The position numbers and the translations under genes are program-made. A stretch of 64,000 nt of DNA from Ruminococcus bovis. Lineage in GTDB: Bacteria; Bacillota; Clostridia; Oscillospirales; Acutalibacteraceae. Shown piece after piece: positions 18,517 through 26,777 of this stretch (positions are counted from its first letter, which is position 1; each line of letters opens with the position of its first letter). Below the pieces are notes generated by a model that saw nothing but the letters and a program-made list of their open reading frames with translations, had not been told where the DNA came from and did not search any database. Location of the stretch: contig NZ_CP039381.1 in the NCBI RefSeq assembly GCF_005601135.1, forward strand, positions 1,113,941 through 1,177,940, written 5' to 3'.

Positions 18517-19680
18517 TTACATAATAACAACAGAGAAATGCGGTAACACATCATTTGTTGTTGTATTAATAAGCATACCGGTAGATCTGAATCGGGACAA
18601 AGACGCAGAATACTTTTCATCATATTTTACATAAATACTCAAATCATCTTTTTCGGCGATTTTGGCTTTTATTAACTCACCGTTTGTGATTGTTTCGTAC
18701 GTTTGACGAGTATATTTCAATTGAGGATCATCGCTGAATTCATTAAACAACAATTGCTCTAACGTTTTTGCTTCAATTACATATTCGATTTTAGGGGACT
18801 TAACAGTTACCGTCAGTTGGCCGTTCATAATAGCAAGAACAAAGTTTTTAATAATAGCAACGGCAGTAAGTCTTTCCCAATCAGTATAATCACTTTTCTT
18901 GAAACCGACAACAGCAACATCTGTTCCGATTTCAGAACGTTTAAAAACATCCATTTGCGCAATTGGACAATCATCGGAAGGCAAAAGCGGTCTTCCGGTA
19001 TAATCGTCAATTAAATATAGGTATTTACCGATAGGTTGAGTTGGTCGCATAGTACCGTTGTATTCTCTTTGAGTTGTAACTAATCGAGTTACTCCTTCGA
19101 ATGCTCTACCACCGTCTTTTGCTAATGTATTATAAAACACTAAGTTTAAAGCAGAATAGGCAAAAGGAGCATTTTTTCCGATACCAAAGCTTCCTGCGCT
19201 ATTGTCATTTTGTTTAATTGAGATACCCTCTGTATTAACCAGAAGATTCCAAAAAGATTGTTCGTGTGGTAATGCATTAACACCGTTCAATCCAACCGTG
19301 TTAAAATCACTCATTACAAGCATTGGAATCGTTTCACTATCTAATGCTGTTTTTATATTCGATAGAAATTCTGTTATTGAAGGCGTACATAGAGGACTGT
19401 TGTTCCAATATTCAATACTGCTATCTACCGCTTCTTCATAGCTTTTAAACATCGGATAATCACTTTTATTTACATCAAATAGTTCAAATTTTACTTTCAC
19501 AGGATTATCAGAGGGGAGAGAACTATCTTTTGCATCAAGAGAATTTTGACAGATTTCTCTTGCTAATCCATCCATTACGCCGCTTCCCTTGAACATAGTA
19601 ATAGCAGCAATATTGTTACCGCTTTCATTTCCGGTGCCCAATAAAGGAAAATCCCAGCAGATTTTTCCCACAAAAAACAA
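18517..19680 (-). pseudogene. GHKL (MORC/MutL-like) ATPase, N-terminal part, interrupted by IS66
   Basis: The 387-codon fragment holds a complete GHKL ATP-binding fold: N-box REICQNSLDAKD (about residues 42-53), MSDFNTVGLNG (about 121-131) in the place of the DxGxG motif, and the lid GSFGIGKNAPFAYSAL (about 162-177). Uninterrupted, the protein would be about 650 aa. ATPases of this kind (prokaryotic MORC relatives) are known beside methyltransferases and nucleases and are thought to form a DNA clamp in restriction-like systems. It starts 4 nt after the 73-aa gene. The IS66 insertion at residue 386 removes the C-terminal region. Confidence 0.9.
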
Positions 19681-19684
19681 CTCC

Positions 19685-19906
19685 TTATTTTAGTGTAAAT
19701 TTCTCATCTTTTGCATCTATGCCCATAAAACGATTTTTAGTGATTTTCAGCTCTTTTTCAAGAGCGGAAAAAATTTGTTTTACGTCTTCCTCGGTGTATT
19801 CGTAATTTGCTTTACTGGAACAGTTTCCCAGCAACCGCATCATTTCAAGAATTTTATTAGTTCTTGCTTCTGCTATACGTACAAATCTATCTCTTTTTGA
19901 TTCCAT
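19685..19906 (-). CDS. Small helical protein opening the GHKL-ATPase operon
   Basis: GGAGG 9 nt upstream selects the ATG at 19906, giving a 73-aa protein (MESKRDRFVRIAEARTNKIL...) that is almost wholly helical, with 'NYEYTEEDVKQIFSALEKEL' near the centre. It lies 4 nt before the ATPase gene, downstream of a terminator, and is thus the first gene of the second operon. The pattern of an arginine-rich first helix followed by an EF-like acidic helix recurs in small partners of such ATPases in my recollection, but no formal family is claimed. Confidence 0.75.
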   Translation of the reverse strand: MESKRDRFVRIAEARTNKILEMMRLLGNCSSKANYEYTEEDVKQIFSALEKELKITKNRFMGIDAKDEKFTLK

Positions 19907-20014
19907 AATTATAGTCCTCCTTTTATATCCTGACATTATTATACATAACGCGACATATATTGTCAATATATTTGCTGAATATTCTTAGAATATATTTTAT
20001 ATATCAAAATTATA

Positions 20015-20065
20015 GTTAAAAATAATAATGCAGCAGCCAAGATCACACTTGTCTGCTGCATTATT
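20015..20065 (-). terminator. Terminator between the RM operon and the ATPase operon
   Basis: The 13-bp stem AATAATGCAGCAG/CTGCTGCATTATT (20024-20036 and 20053-20065) overlaps the stop codon of the methyltransferase and is followed on the minus strand by ATTTTTAAC. It separates the two minus-strand operons. Confidence 0.85.
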
Positions 20066-20999
20066 ATTTTGATATATCATAAAGTATTTTCGCAATATTA
20101 TAAATAACAGGTACACATACTGAATTGCCGATTTGTTTGTAAACGCTTTTCAGTGATGTCTCGGCGATATTGAAACTTCCAGGGAACCCCATCAACGCTA
20201 AACACTCATCAGGTGTAATGGTGCGGATTCCGTAATTGTCTTTTATTATGGGTACTCGATCATACCAAGTGCCCATATTTGCTTTTAGGGTAAAACAGAT
20301 GCCGTCTTTGCTGGATTGTATCCCATAGTCTGAGAAACGATAGATTTGATTATCATCGATAATAGCCTTAACCATTTTATTGTATTTTGCTGTGTTTTCG
20401 GGAAGATAAAAGCTATCATCAACTTTGACAGTTTTATCAATAATATCAAATACACGTTTTTTCAATCTAACCTTTTCGGGAAAATGATAGGATTCACATT
20501 GATCAACGTTACGAAATGCAAGAAGATATGTTCTGGTGCGATGTTGAGGAATACCATAATCACAAGCGTCGGCAACTATATAGCGCAGATAATATCCTCT
20601 TGATACTAACTCGTTGTGAATTACATTAAATGTGCGTCCCTTGTCGTGCTCAACAAGATTAGCGACATTTTCAAGAAAAATGATTTGCGGATTAACGGCA
20701 TCGGTAATACGCATTATTTCAAAGAACAGGTTGCCTCGATTATCAATAAAGCCTTTTTGATTACCGCAAACCGAAAACGGTTGACAAGGGAACCCCGCAG
20801 TAATAATATCAACCTTTTGGAGTGAAGAAGTGATCAACTTCCGAACATCGCACTCAAACATAGTTGTTTCGGTGAAGTTTAATCTATAAGTTTTGCAGGC
20901 ATCGCTGTCTATATCATTTGCCCACACAATTTCAAATCCCGCCTGTTGAAATCCAAGGTCAATTCCGCCGATTCCAGAAAATAAGCTACCGATTGTCAT
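20064..20999 (-). CDS. DNA (cytosine-5-)-methyltransferase
   Basis: The 311-aa protein is a complete C5-cytosine methyltransferase: motif I LFSGIGGIDLGFQQAGF, the catalytic motif IV GFPCQPFSVCG with the Cys nucleophile, motif VI ENVANL, motif VIII QHRTRTYLLAF and the C-terminal motifs ALMGFPG and QIGNSVCVPV. The short target-recognition region (about 200-265) implies a simple palindromic site, which cannot be deduced. The ATG overlaps the stop of the preceding endonuclease gene by 4 nt, so they form a restriction-modification pair. Confidence 0.95.
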   Translation of the reverse strand: MTIGSLFSGIGGIDLGFQQAGFEIVWANDIDSDACKTYRLNFTETTMFECDVRKLITSSLQKVDIITAGFPCQPFSVCGNQKGFIDNRGNLFFEIMRITDAVNPQIIFLENVANLVEHDKGRTFNVIHNELVSRGYYLRYIVADACDYGIPQHRTRTYLLAFRNVDQCESYHFPEKVRLKKRVFDIIDKTVKVDDSFYLPENTAKYNKMVKAIIDDNQIYRFSDYGIQSSKDGICFTLKANMGTWYDRVPIIKDNYGIRTITPDECLALMGFPGSFNIAETSLKSVYKQIGNSVCVPVIYNIAKILYDISK

Positions 21000-21613
21000 T
21001 CTGTGATTTTTGAAACCATTTCAGGTGTTATGACACTTGCTGCTGTAATAACATCTACCTTACCTGGGGCCATAAAGCATTTAGTTTTTAAATTCGTAAT
21101 AAATGAATCAAAAGAATCGTCTGTTGTAAGTATAGCTTGGTTTAATCCCAATAAATCGCCGTTTTTAATTTTTCTTGATACAGTATTTGCTTCTTGTTCA
21201 TCCATTGTAAACAGATAATTTTCAGCTTTTCTATGAACATATTTTAGAGCAACTGCTTCCAGATCGGCTTGCTTGTATCTTTCTCGTAAACTTGTCTTCA
21301 AACTTAATGCAATTGGTCCTTCGGCTGTATAAAGAACTGCATCAAATTTTGCGTTAGGAACAAATGCTACTTGAGCCTGAAGATGAAGTGGCAGAATACC
21401 CTCTTTCACTAATAATGATGAAATAATTAATTCAAATATAATTCCATTAAGAGAATTATTGTGGTTAATATTTGCTTGCGTGTATTTATCCCAACAATAC
21501 TTTACATACTCACTCGCTGACATAGTGTTAGTAAGAAAATCAGGACAAATGTATTCGTTAAATACATTGTACCCTTTAGTCTTTCTTTTAACAATTTTTA
21601 GTTTTTTCAGCAT
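20996..21613 (-). CDS. Probable type II restriction endonuclease
   Basis: The 205-aa protein shows a PD-(D/E)XK-like arrangement: an acidic helix (SLNGIIFELIISSLL), then KFDAVLYTAEGPIALSLKTS with Asp and Lys in place of the D..xK active site, followed by conserved basic residues. It lies 9 nt after the HpaII-like fusion gene and overlaps the second methyltransferase by 4 nt. Context makes it the cognate endonuclease of that methyltransferase; specificity is unknown. Confidence 0.75.
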   Translation of the reverse strand: MLKKLKIVKRKTKGYNVFNEYICPDFLTNTMSASEYVKYCWDKYTQANINHNNSLNGIIFELIISSLLVKEGILPLHLQAQVAFVPNAKFDAVLYTAEGPIALSLKTSLRERYKQADLEAVALKYVHRKAENYLFTMDEQEANTVSRKIKNGDLLGLNQAILTTDDSFDSFITNLKTKCFMAPGKVDVITAASVITPEMVSKITE

Positions 21614-21622
21614 AAAAATACC

Positions 21623-23734
21623 TCATTTTATGAATCTAATTTGAAGATTTAATTTCAAATAGTATTTATTATTTTCTTTATATATAGTTCCGAACTGATG
21701 GCGACTGGTACTTGCAGTTTCAAACTTGGTGTTTTGGAGCAAGTAATTTTCAAATTCATTGTGATTGAAAAGGTGATAGCACAGCACTTCGCCATCTTCT
21801 CTTACAATTATATATCCTCCTGTAGCATCGGCTATTCCGTCCCAAGTTTTTCCGGGTAACATACCGAGGGCACATTCCGAAAGCATTCTTTTGAATTTAT
21901 ATGAATAGAACGGATGACCGTTTGAAAGGTTGTAATTCAAAGGATTTGTTTCTGTAATACTGTTCAGCGAATCAATTACTTTATTCAAACCGGAGCTATA
22001 ATAGCTTTTGAGCATATATCCGCATATTTTCGGTAAGTCTCCGTCAATCAGCATTAGATTACCTTCAAACACAGAGTTTTCCATTCCGACATACTCTATA
22101 TCACAAGCGTTATTATGCAAAACGGTAAACTTGTCTTTGAATTTCTTGGAACAGGTATTAAAATTACTCATAATCTCATCGTTGATCGGTCCGTTAACTT
22201 CAAAAATAAAGTTTGTTGTTTTACCAGCGTTAATAAGCGTAGACGGACCGCCGAGTCTTGATTTAATACTAAATCCCTGTACCGATTCAAATCCGGAGTT
22301 AATATCGTGAATCTTGATTCTTATGTCAGCTTTGTCCTCAGATGGAGCTTTGAGTGAAGAAATTCCTAAATTATCCAAAAAAGCTTCTGTATCTCTCAAC
22401 GAGAAAGCGCCCTTCGTATTGTTTTGCGATTTGGTGATTTCAGAATAAAGCTTGTCAGCAGCTGCTTTAAACTCTGTTACCGGCATTGTTCCGAGAACGC
22501 TTTCATCGGTTGTATTTATTATTGTAATGGTGTCTTCGCTCTGATTAACTCTAAATTCCAGTTTTCCAATGTTTTCCTGACGTAGTATTTTTATAATGTT
22601 ATAAAATACGTCATTCATTTTGTTGAGATTTTCATCGGCTGCGTATAGTTTTCCTATTTCCAACAATCGGAGGAAAACATATATTTCCGACCATTCGCCT
22701 TTATTTCCTGATAAATCGGGTTTATATGTTCCGTCTGCCATTTCAAGTACTTTTTTGATCTTTTTGGCGATTGCTTCAATAACAGGAACTGTTACGCTGT
22801 TTCCGAGTTGTTTGTATAAATGAGTATCAGCCAACGGTAAAACGAAATCATCGGGATAGCCTTGTAAACGAGCCCATTCACGAGGCGTCATTTTTCTGAT
22901 TCCGTAAGGATTGATTTCGCCTTTAATATTTGTGGTGGGAACGAGCTTTTTTTGCCTACTGTCTGTAACGAGATTTCTCTCTCTGCCCATACCACCGCAT
23001 ACTATTGCGCCTGCAACATCATCCCAATCTCTTATCTCATATCCAAAGCCGTTTCCTTTGGATTCGTGACGTTTTTTGTGAGCAATAAGGGTGTCCATAT
23101 ATTTGCTGCTCAAATAATACTTTGCCGGAACAGCTTCTTCTTCTCTGATATCCCAAAGAACTTTTGAGCTATCGGTGGCTTCGGGAAATATAAAATTCTT
23201 AGGTGCGATATCATTTCGAAAAGCAACAAGATAGATTCTTTCTCTGTTCTGTGGTACTCCGAAATTTCTACTGTTAAGAATTTTATCAAAGACTTTATAT
23301 CCCAAATCTTCAAAAGTTTTCTTTATAATTTTATAGGTGCGTCCTCTATCGTGAATAGTGAGTCCTTTCACGTTCTCACAAAAGATCACCTTTGGCTTAT
23401 GGTAATCGCAGATACGAGCCACATCAAGAAACAATGTGCCTCTGCAAGTGCCTTTATAGTCATCATCAAATCCCTGCTTACGACCGGCCATACTAAACGC
23501 TTGACACGGGAAACCGGCAAGACAGATATCAAACTCAGGGATTTGACTCTCATCTATTTTTGTAATATCTCCGGCGATTTCAAAATCGTCGTCAAAATTT
23601 GCCCGGTAGGTTTCCTGTGCCTTTTCATCCCATTCGCTAACGAATACTGTTTCTATTTCATCCTTGAAAGCACGGTCGAACCCTAAACGGATTCCGCCTA
23701 TGCCAGCGAACAAATCGATTGACTTATAAACCAT
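21623..23734 (-). CDS. Fused cytosine methyltransferase-HpaII-type restriction endonuclease
   Basis: GGAGT 8 nt upstream selects the ATG at 23734 (MVYKSIDLFAGIGGIRLGF), giving 703 aa. Residues about 1-335 are a C5-methyltransferase (motif I DLFAGIGGIRLGF; motif IV GFPCQAFSMAGRKQGF; motif VIII QNRERIYLVAF; QLGNSVTVPV). Residues about 350-703 resemble HpaII-family endonucleases, beginning with NKGEWSEIYVFLRLLEIGKL and containing IKSRLGGPSTLINAG and YSYKFKRMLSECALGMLPG. HpaII recognises CCGG, so CCGG is the predicted site. Modification and cleavage in one chain is unusual, because HpaII itself is encoded by separate genes. Confidence 0.88.
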   Translation of the reverse strand: MVYKSIDLFAGIGGIRLGFDRAFKDEIETVFVSEWDEKAQETYRANFDDDFEIAGDITKIDESQIPEFDICLAGFPCQAFSMAGRKQGFDDDYKGTCRGTLFLDVARICDYHKPKVIFCENVKGLTIHDRGRTYKIIKKTFEDLGYKVFDKILNSRNFGVPQNRERIYLVAFRNDIAPKNFIFPEATDSSKVLWDIREEEAVPAKYYLSSKYMDTLIAHKKRHESKGNGFGYEIRDWDDVAGAIVCGGMGRERNLVTDSRQKKLVPTTNIKGEINPYGIRKMTPREWARLQGYPDDFVLPLADTHLYKQLGNSVTVPVIEAIAKKIKKVLEMADGTYKPDLSGNKGEWSEIYVFLRLLEIGKLYAADENLNKMNDVFYNIIKILRQENIGKLEFRVNQSEDTITIINTTDESVLGTMPVTEFKAAADKLYSEITKSQNNTKGAFSLRDTEAFLDNLGISSLKAPSEDKADIRIKIHDINSGFESVQGFSIKSRLGGPSTLINAGKTTNFIFEVNGPINDEIMSNFNTCSKKFKDKFTVLHNNACDIEYVGMENSVFEGNLMLIDGDLPKICGYMLKSYYSSGLNKVIDSLNSITETNPLNYNLSNGHPFYSYKFKRMLSECALGMLPGKTWDGIADATGGYIIVREDGEVLCYHLFNHNEFENYLLQNTKFETASTSRHQFGTIYKENNKYYLKLNLQIRFIK

Positions 23735-23748
23735 AATTCTTACTCCAT

Positions 23749-24252
23749 TCAATATCCGATAATCAATATTCCTTTTAAAGGAATAGAAAACTTATTACTG
23801 GCATACATAGCATCAAAAAATTCGCAGACTTTTTTGTAGTCGTCATTCTTTCTGTACAGTAATCTTACTGCGATGCATAGATAGTCGGCGTCGTCCATAC
23901 AACACGATTCAAAGAAGTCTTTCAGAAACTGATAGTTTGTTACTGCTCTGCCGGCTTCAACTTCAATAACAATATTATTACTTGGATTAAATGCATCTGC
24001 TTCAAAGTTTAGTGATGGTTTACCGCATTCGCCGTATAATACAGGCATTTTGATCTTATCTTCGTCACGCTTACTTTTTTCAACGGAATATCCAATCTCT
24101 TCAAGTCCATTTGCTATCGAATGCAATACTTCATCGCTTTTTAATTTGTGTTCAGACGAATTAATATGATTGTTGTTACGATTAAATACATCAATAACTT
24201 TAAGTAAGTCATCTGTTATTCTTTGGTTTCTCGGAAAATATGACCACTTCAT
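23749..24252 (-). CDS. Putative PD-(D/E)XK-type nuclease of the RM operon
   Basis: The 167-aa protein has a central FEADAFNPSNNIVIEVEAGR (about residues 90-110) with Asp and an ExE pair that fit a PD-(D/E)XK core (D..ExE). Its ATG overlaps the stop of vsr by 4 nt, and it ends 14 nt before the fused methyltransferase, so it belongs to the same operon. It may be a further restriction or repair nuclease. No named family was recognised; the active-site reading is tentative. Confidence 0.6.
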   Translation of the reverse strand: MKWSYFPRNQRITDDLLKVIDVFNRNNNHINSSEHKLKSDEVLHSIANGLEEIGYSVEKSKRDEDKIKMPVLYGECGKPSLNFEADAFNPSNNIVIEVEAGRAVTNYQFLKDFFESCCMDDADYLCIAVRLLYRKNDDYKKVCEFFDAMYASNKFSIPLKGILIIGY

Positions 24253-24665
24253 TTTATACTCCTAACAGCTGCTTCTATTTTATCGGCACAGCCTGATAAG
24301 TCTTTTTTGATCTCATTACCCCAAAATCTTAATACTATCCATCCCTCGGACGTGAGCTTTTCGGTTACCTCACGATCACGTTGCATATTCTTTTCGATTT
24401 TAGGTATCCAAAAATCACGATTGGACTTAATCTCTTTGTTTTTGTTTTCCCAATCATATCCGTGAAAGAACTCACTGTCACAGAATACGGCAACTTTTTT
24501 TCCGATAAAGGCTATATCGGGTTTCCCGTAAACGGTTTTAGCGTTTTTTCTGTATCGTAAACCTCTGTGCCATAATTCTTTTTGCAGCATAGTTTCAATT
24601 TTGGAGCCCTTGTTTTTTACCGCTTTCATATTACGGCGACGTTGCTCCGGAGTATGATTGTCCAT
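24249..24665 (-). CDS. vsr: Very short patch repair (Vsr) endonuclease
   Basis: The 138-aa protein is a full-length Vsr: it has the N-terminal TPEQRRRNMKAVKNKGSKIE, the core KPDIAFIGKKVAVFCDSEFF with the catalytic Asp, then FWIPKIEKNMQRD and GWIVLRFWGNEI. Vsr nicks next to T:G mismatches that arise when methylated cytosine deaminates, so it protects the sites of the two cytosine methyltransferases downstream. It opens the RM operon. Confidence 0.95.
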   Translation of the reverse strand: MDNHTPEQRRRNMKAVKNKGSKIETMLQKELWHRGLRYRKNAKTVYGKPDIAFIGKKVAVFCDSEFFHGYDWENKNKEIKSNRDFWIPKIEKNMQRDREVTEKLTSEGWIVLRFWGNEIKKDLSGCADKIEAAVRSIK

Positions 24666-24715
24666 CTATGTCACTTCTTGTCAGTTTATTATTATATTTT
24701 ATCATATTTGAATGG

Positions 24716-25375
24716 CCTTATCAACCTTTAAATATGATGATTTTGCGTCTGCTTTTCGGCAGGCGTTATTTTTTTGCAAAAAATTTTTGAAATAGACTTA
24801 AAATTTGACCTCTCCCATTGGGTATAGGTGAAGGGACAATATTTTTTTGAAAGAAATTTTTCACGTATGGTCATATTTCCCTTGATTATTTTGCATTAAG
24901 GGTGAGGGGATTATTTTTTAACGAATACATCTATATCCCGATAGAACAAAAGAAGAAAATATTTTTTCTCAAAATGGGGTAACAAAATCCGCTTCCCAGT
25001 GGGTAATAGTGAAGGGATACTTTTAAAACTGAATATTGCACAATAACAATGCACTGAATTTGTGCAATGCTACAAAGATTTGTAAACAGACTTCAAAAAT
25101 GACCTCTCCCATTGGGTATAGGTGAAAGGGTTATTTTGAAAACTGAATACTACACAAGATTTTAGATAGCTTTTGTGCAAAGAGCAACTTGTAAAAAAAG
25201 TTTTCAGAAAACACCCTAACAAAACACATCATTTTGTCCATATAGGTGAAGGGCATTTTTGAGGTGATGCTCGCCAAAACAAACTTACAATTGAATAGCT
25301 GCCAAGCGAAGGATAAACCGCCACGACCTCTACGGAGCGAGCGCAGCCGAAAGGCTGACGGCACAGCGTCGAGTA
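24716..25375 (+). other. Non-coding ICE leader-type region
   Basis: No gene is present. The stretch has degenerate repeats (see 24811-25260). It ends with CCACGACCTC..GAGCGAGCGC (25321-25347), which also occurs in the leader upstream of parA at 40513-40540, in the same order and orientation relative to the repeats. It appears to be a displaced copy of an ICE leader whose following genes are lost. The downstream edge cuts an acyltransferase gene near 25375. Confidence 0.55.
24811..25260 (+). repeat. Degenerate 25-bp repeats around CCCATTGGGTATAGGTGAAGGG
   Basis: Copies lie at 24811-24835, 24992-25016 (CCCAGTGGGTAATAGTGAAGGG), 25105-25130 and 25238-25254 (partial). A related TTTGCATTAAGGGTGAGGGG is at 24889-24909. 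Two copies are followed by AAAACTGAATA. The TTTGCATTAAGGGTGAAGGGG form recurs at 40383-40403 before parA. Spacing is 90-180 bp. They could be binding sites for a partition or replication protein. Confidence 0.6.
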
Positions 25376-25884
25376 GGATTGCCTGTCAGGAAAGTACGCT
25401 TTGGCAGCGCCGACATACAGCCTACCAAAAGCGCTATTGGAAGAACGATTTTTATGCTGTAGCTTCTGAGCAGCCAGGTAAGCACAATAAAAACCGCCAT
25501 AGCGCCCATAAACCAAGCGTAAGAGTCGTAAATATCCAGCACGGCGAACTGTGGATTTTCGCCGAGGAACAGCTTTAAAATAGAAGTAAACGCCCTCAGC
25601 ACAATTCCTATCGCTATAAAGGCTATAACCTTGTCCTTCGGAAACTTTGTATCCTTATCCATAGGCTTTAAAAACAGTCCGCTTACAAAGAGGAACAGCG
25701 GCATATGGAAGGAATATATCAGGACGTACAGGCTTTTTTCAAACTGGTTTTGATTTGCTCCCGCGTGTGTCAAAAAGTCGATGGCGTGACCGATTACAAC
25801 CAGTATTATCGCCAGACATTTCACATTGTCAAAAAGGTAAATACGCGGTTTTTCCGTGTGTTTTTCAAGTCTTGCAGAACTCAT
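25375..25884 (-). pseudogene. Acyltransferase-3 family membrane protein, 3' truncated
   Basis: The N-terminal part (about 165 residues) is an acyltransferase-3 protein: 'RIYLFDNVKCLAIILVVIGHAID' contains the family's conserved His in the first membrane helix, followed by further helices (FHMPLFLFVSGLFLKP). After about residue 168 the reading frame runs into the unrelated leader DNA and stops at 25330. Such proteins are normally about 330-380 aa, so over half is missing. The gene was cut by the insertion or recombination that placed the ICE leader here. Confidence 0.85.
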
Positions 25885-25928
25885 TTTTGTTACCTCACAT
25901 TTTTAACTACTAGTCTGTTTCATCTAAT

Positions 25929-25980
25929 CTTGGGGGATTGCCACGTCGCTTGCGCTCTTCAGGGTGACGCGGGATTTCAT
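25929..25980. repeat. Possible dispersed intergenic repeat
   Basis: The sequence GGGGATTGCCACGTCGCTTG, followed by CGCTCTTCAGGGTGACGC, resembles the 'GGATTGCCACG..TCGCAATGACG' type of short interspersed repeats seen in intergenic regions of many bacteria. Only one copy is in the window, so repetition cannot be shown here. Confidence 0.35.
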
Positions 25981-26024
25981 ACTCAAATAAATTTACAAAG
26001 ACGGTTCGCGGATTGGATGCAACG

Positions 26025-26567
26025 TCACGTTGTTGCCTCGTATTTTGCTCTCTCTCCGCCGATGTATTTCGGGCGCGTTCTCGCGGCGATAATTATGGCG
26101 CTTCCAATATGGTCAAGGCTCAGCCTTACCGGTACGGCGACCCTTTTAAGGTGCATACCGATCAGCGTTCCGCCTATGTCAAGCCCCGCGTCTGCCTTAA
26201 TCTCCTCAACCATCATCGGGTTTTTAAAGGTTCTGTAAGCAGTCGTCGCGAACGAACCTCCTGCCTTGGGTTGGGGCACTACGCAAACCTCCTCGGCAAA
26301 CGGCAGAGCCTCGCGCTCAACACAGATAGCGCGGTTAAGGTGCTCGCAACACTGCGCGGCAAGGTAAATTCCCTTTGCGTTTAAAACCTCATAAATTCCG
26401 GCGAAAACCGCCTCAGCCGTTTCAAGGCTCGAGTTGTGTCCTATAACGCCGCCGGCAACCTCGCTTGAGGAGCAGCCTACCACAAAAATATCGCCCTTTT
26501 TCAGCGCGGCAACCTCGCACAGCTCCTCAGCGGCGCGCTTTGCCTGCGAATATATTTCAGTGTTCAT
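26025..26567 (-). CDS. UPF0340 (TIGR01440) family protein
   Basis: With the ATG at 26567 (GGAGATGAT just upstream) the product is 180 aa, the normal length of the UPF0340/YwlG family. Signature stretches are GDIFVVGCSSSEVAGGVIG, QCCEHLNRAICVE and DIGGTLIGMHLKRVAVPVR. The upstream extension in the same frame is not coding. The family is conserved in Firmicutes, and its biochemical role is not known to me. Base composition is clearly GC-richer than DNA on either side. Confidence 0.92.
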   Translation of the reverse strand: MNTEIYSQAKRAAEELCEVAALKKGDIFVVGCSSSEVAGGVIGHNSSLETAEAVFAGIYEVLNAKGIYLAAQCCEHLNRAICVEREALPFAEEVCVVPQPKAGGSFATTAYRTFKNPMMVEEIKADAGLDIGGTLIGMHLKRVAVPVRLSLDHIGSAIIIAARTRPKYIGGERAKYEATT

Positions 26568-26712
26568 ATTATCATCTCCAAATGTATTATAACACAAATA
26601 TAAAAAATGGCAACGGTTTTTGTGACAAAGGCGTTTGCGCCGTATAAAATAAATTAAGGCGCGTTCGGGCAATTCAAATAATATTCCTACGCGTCCGAAT
26701 AAGCCTTATAAA

Positions 26713-26745
26713 CAAACAGCGCCGCTGTAAAAGCGACGCTGTTTG
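26713..26745 (-). terminator. Hairpin after the aquaporin gene
   Basis: The stem CAAACAGCG/CGCTGTTTG (26713-26721 and 26737-26745) lies 33 nt beyond the aquaporin stop. On the minus strand it is followed by TTTATAAGG, a weak U-tract. Confidence 0.6.
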
Positions 26746-26777
26746 TGTTAAGGAAGAATTAAATGCTTTACTTATTC

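Larger units (their letters stand above)
16045..18520 (-). mobile_element. IS66-family insertion sequence, copy 2
   Basis: The element is 2476 bp with the same inverted ends as copy 1 (16045-16057 and 18508-18520). It is flanked by an exact 8-bp duplication ATAATAAC (16037-16044 and 18521-18528). It sits inside the GHKL ATPase gene. Compared with copy 1 it differs by a handful of indels, mainly single A/T losses in homopolymers, which break tnpA and tnpC; tnpB is intact. Confidence 0.97.

Noticed and set aside
24811-25260. CRISPR array
   Set aside because: The repeats are degenerate, irregularly spaced (90-180 bp) and no cas genes are present.
25246-26384. Plus-strand ORFs across the acyltransferase and UPF0340 genes
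   Set aside because: They are antisense shadows of clearly recognisable minus-strand proteins.
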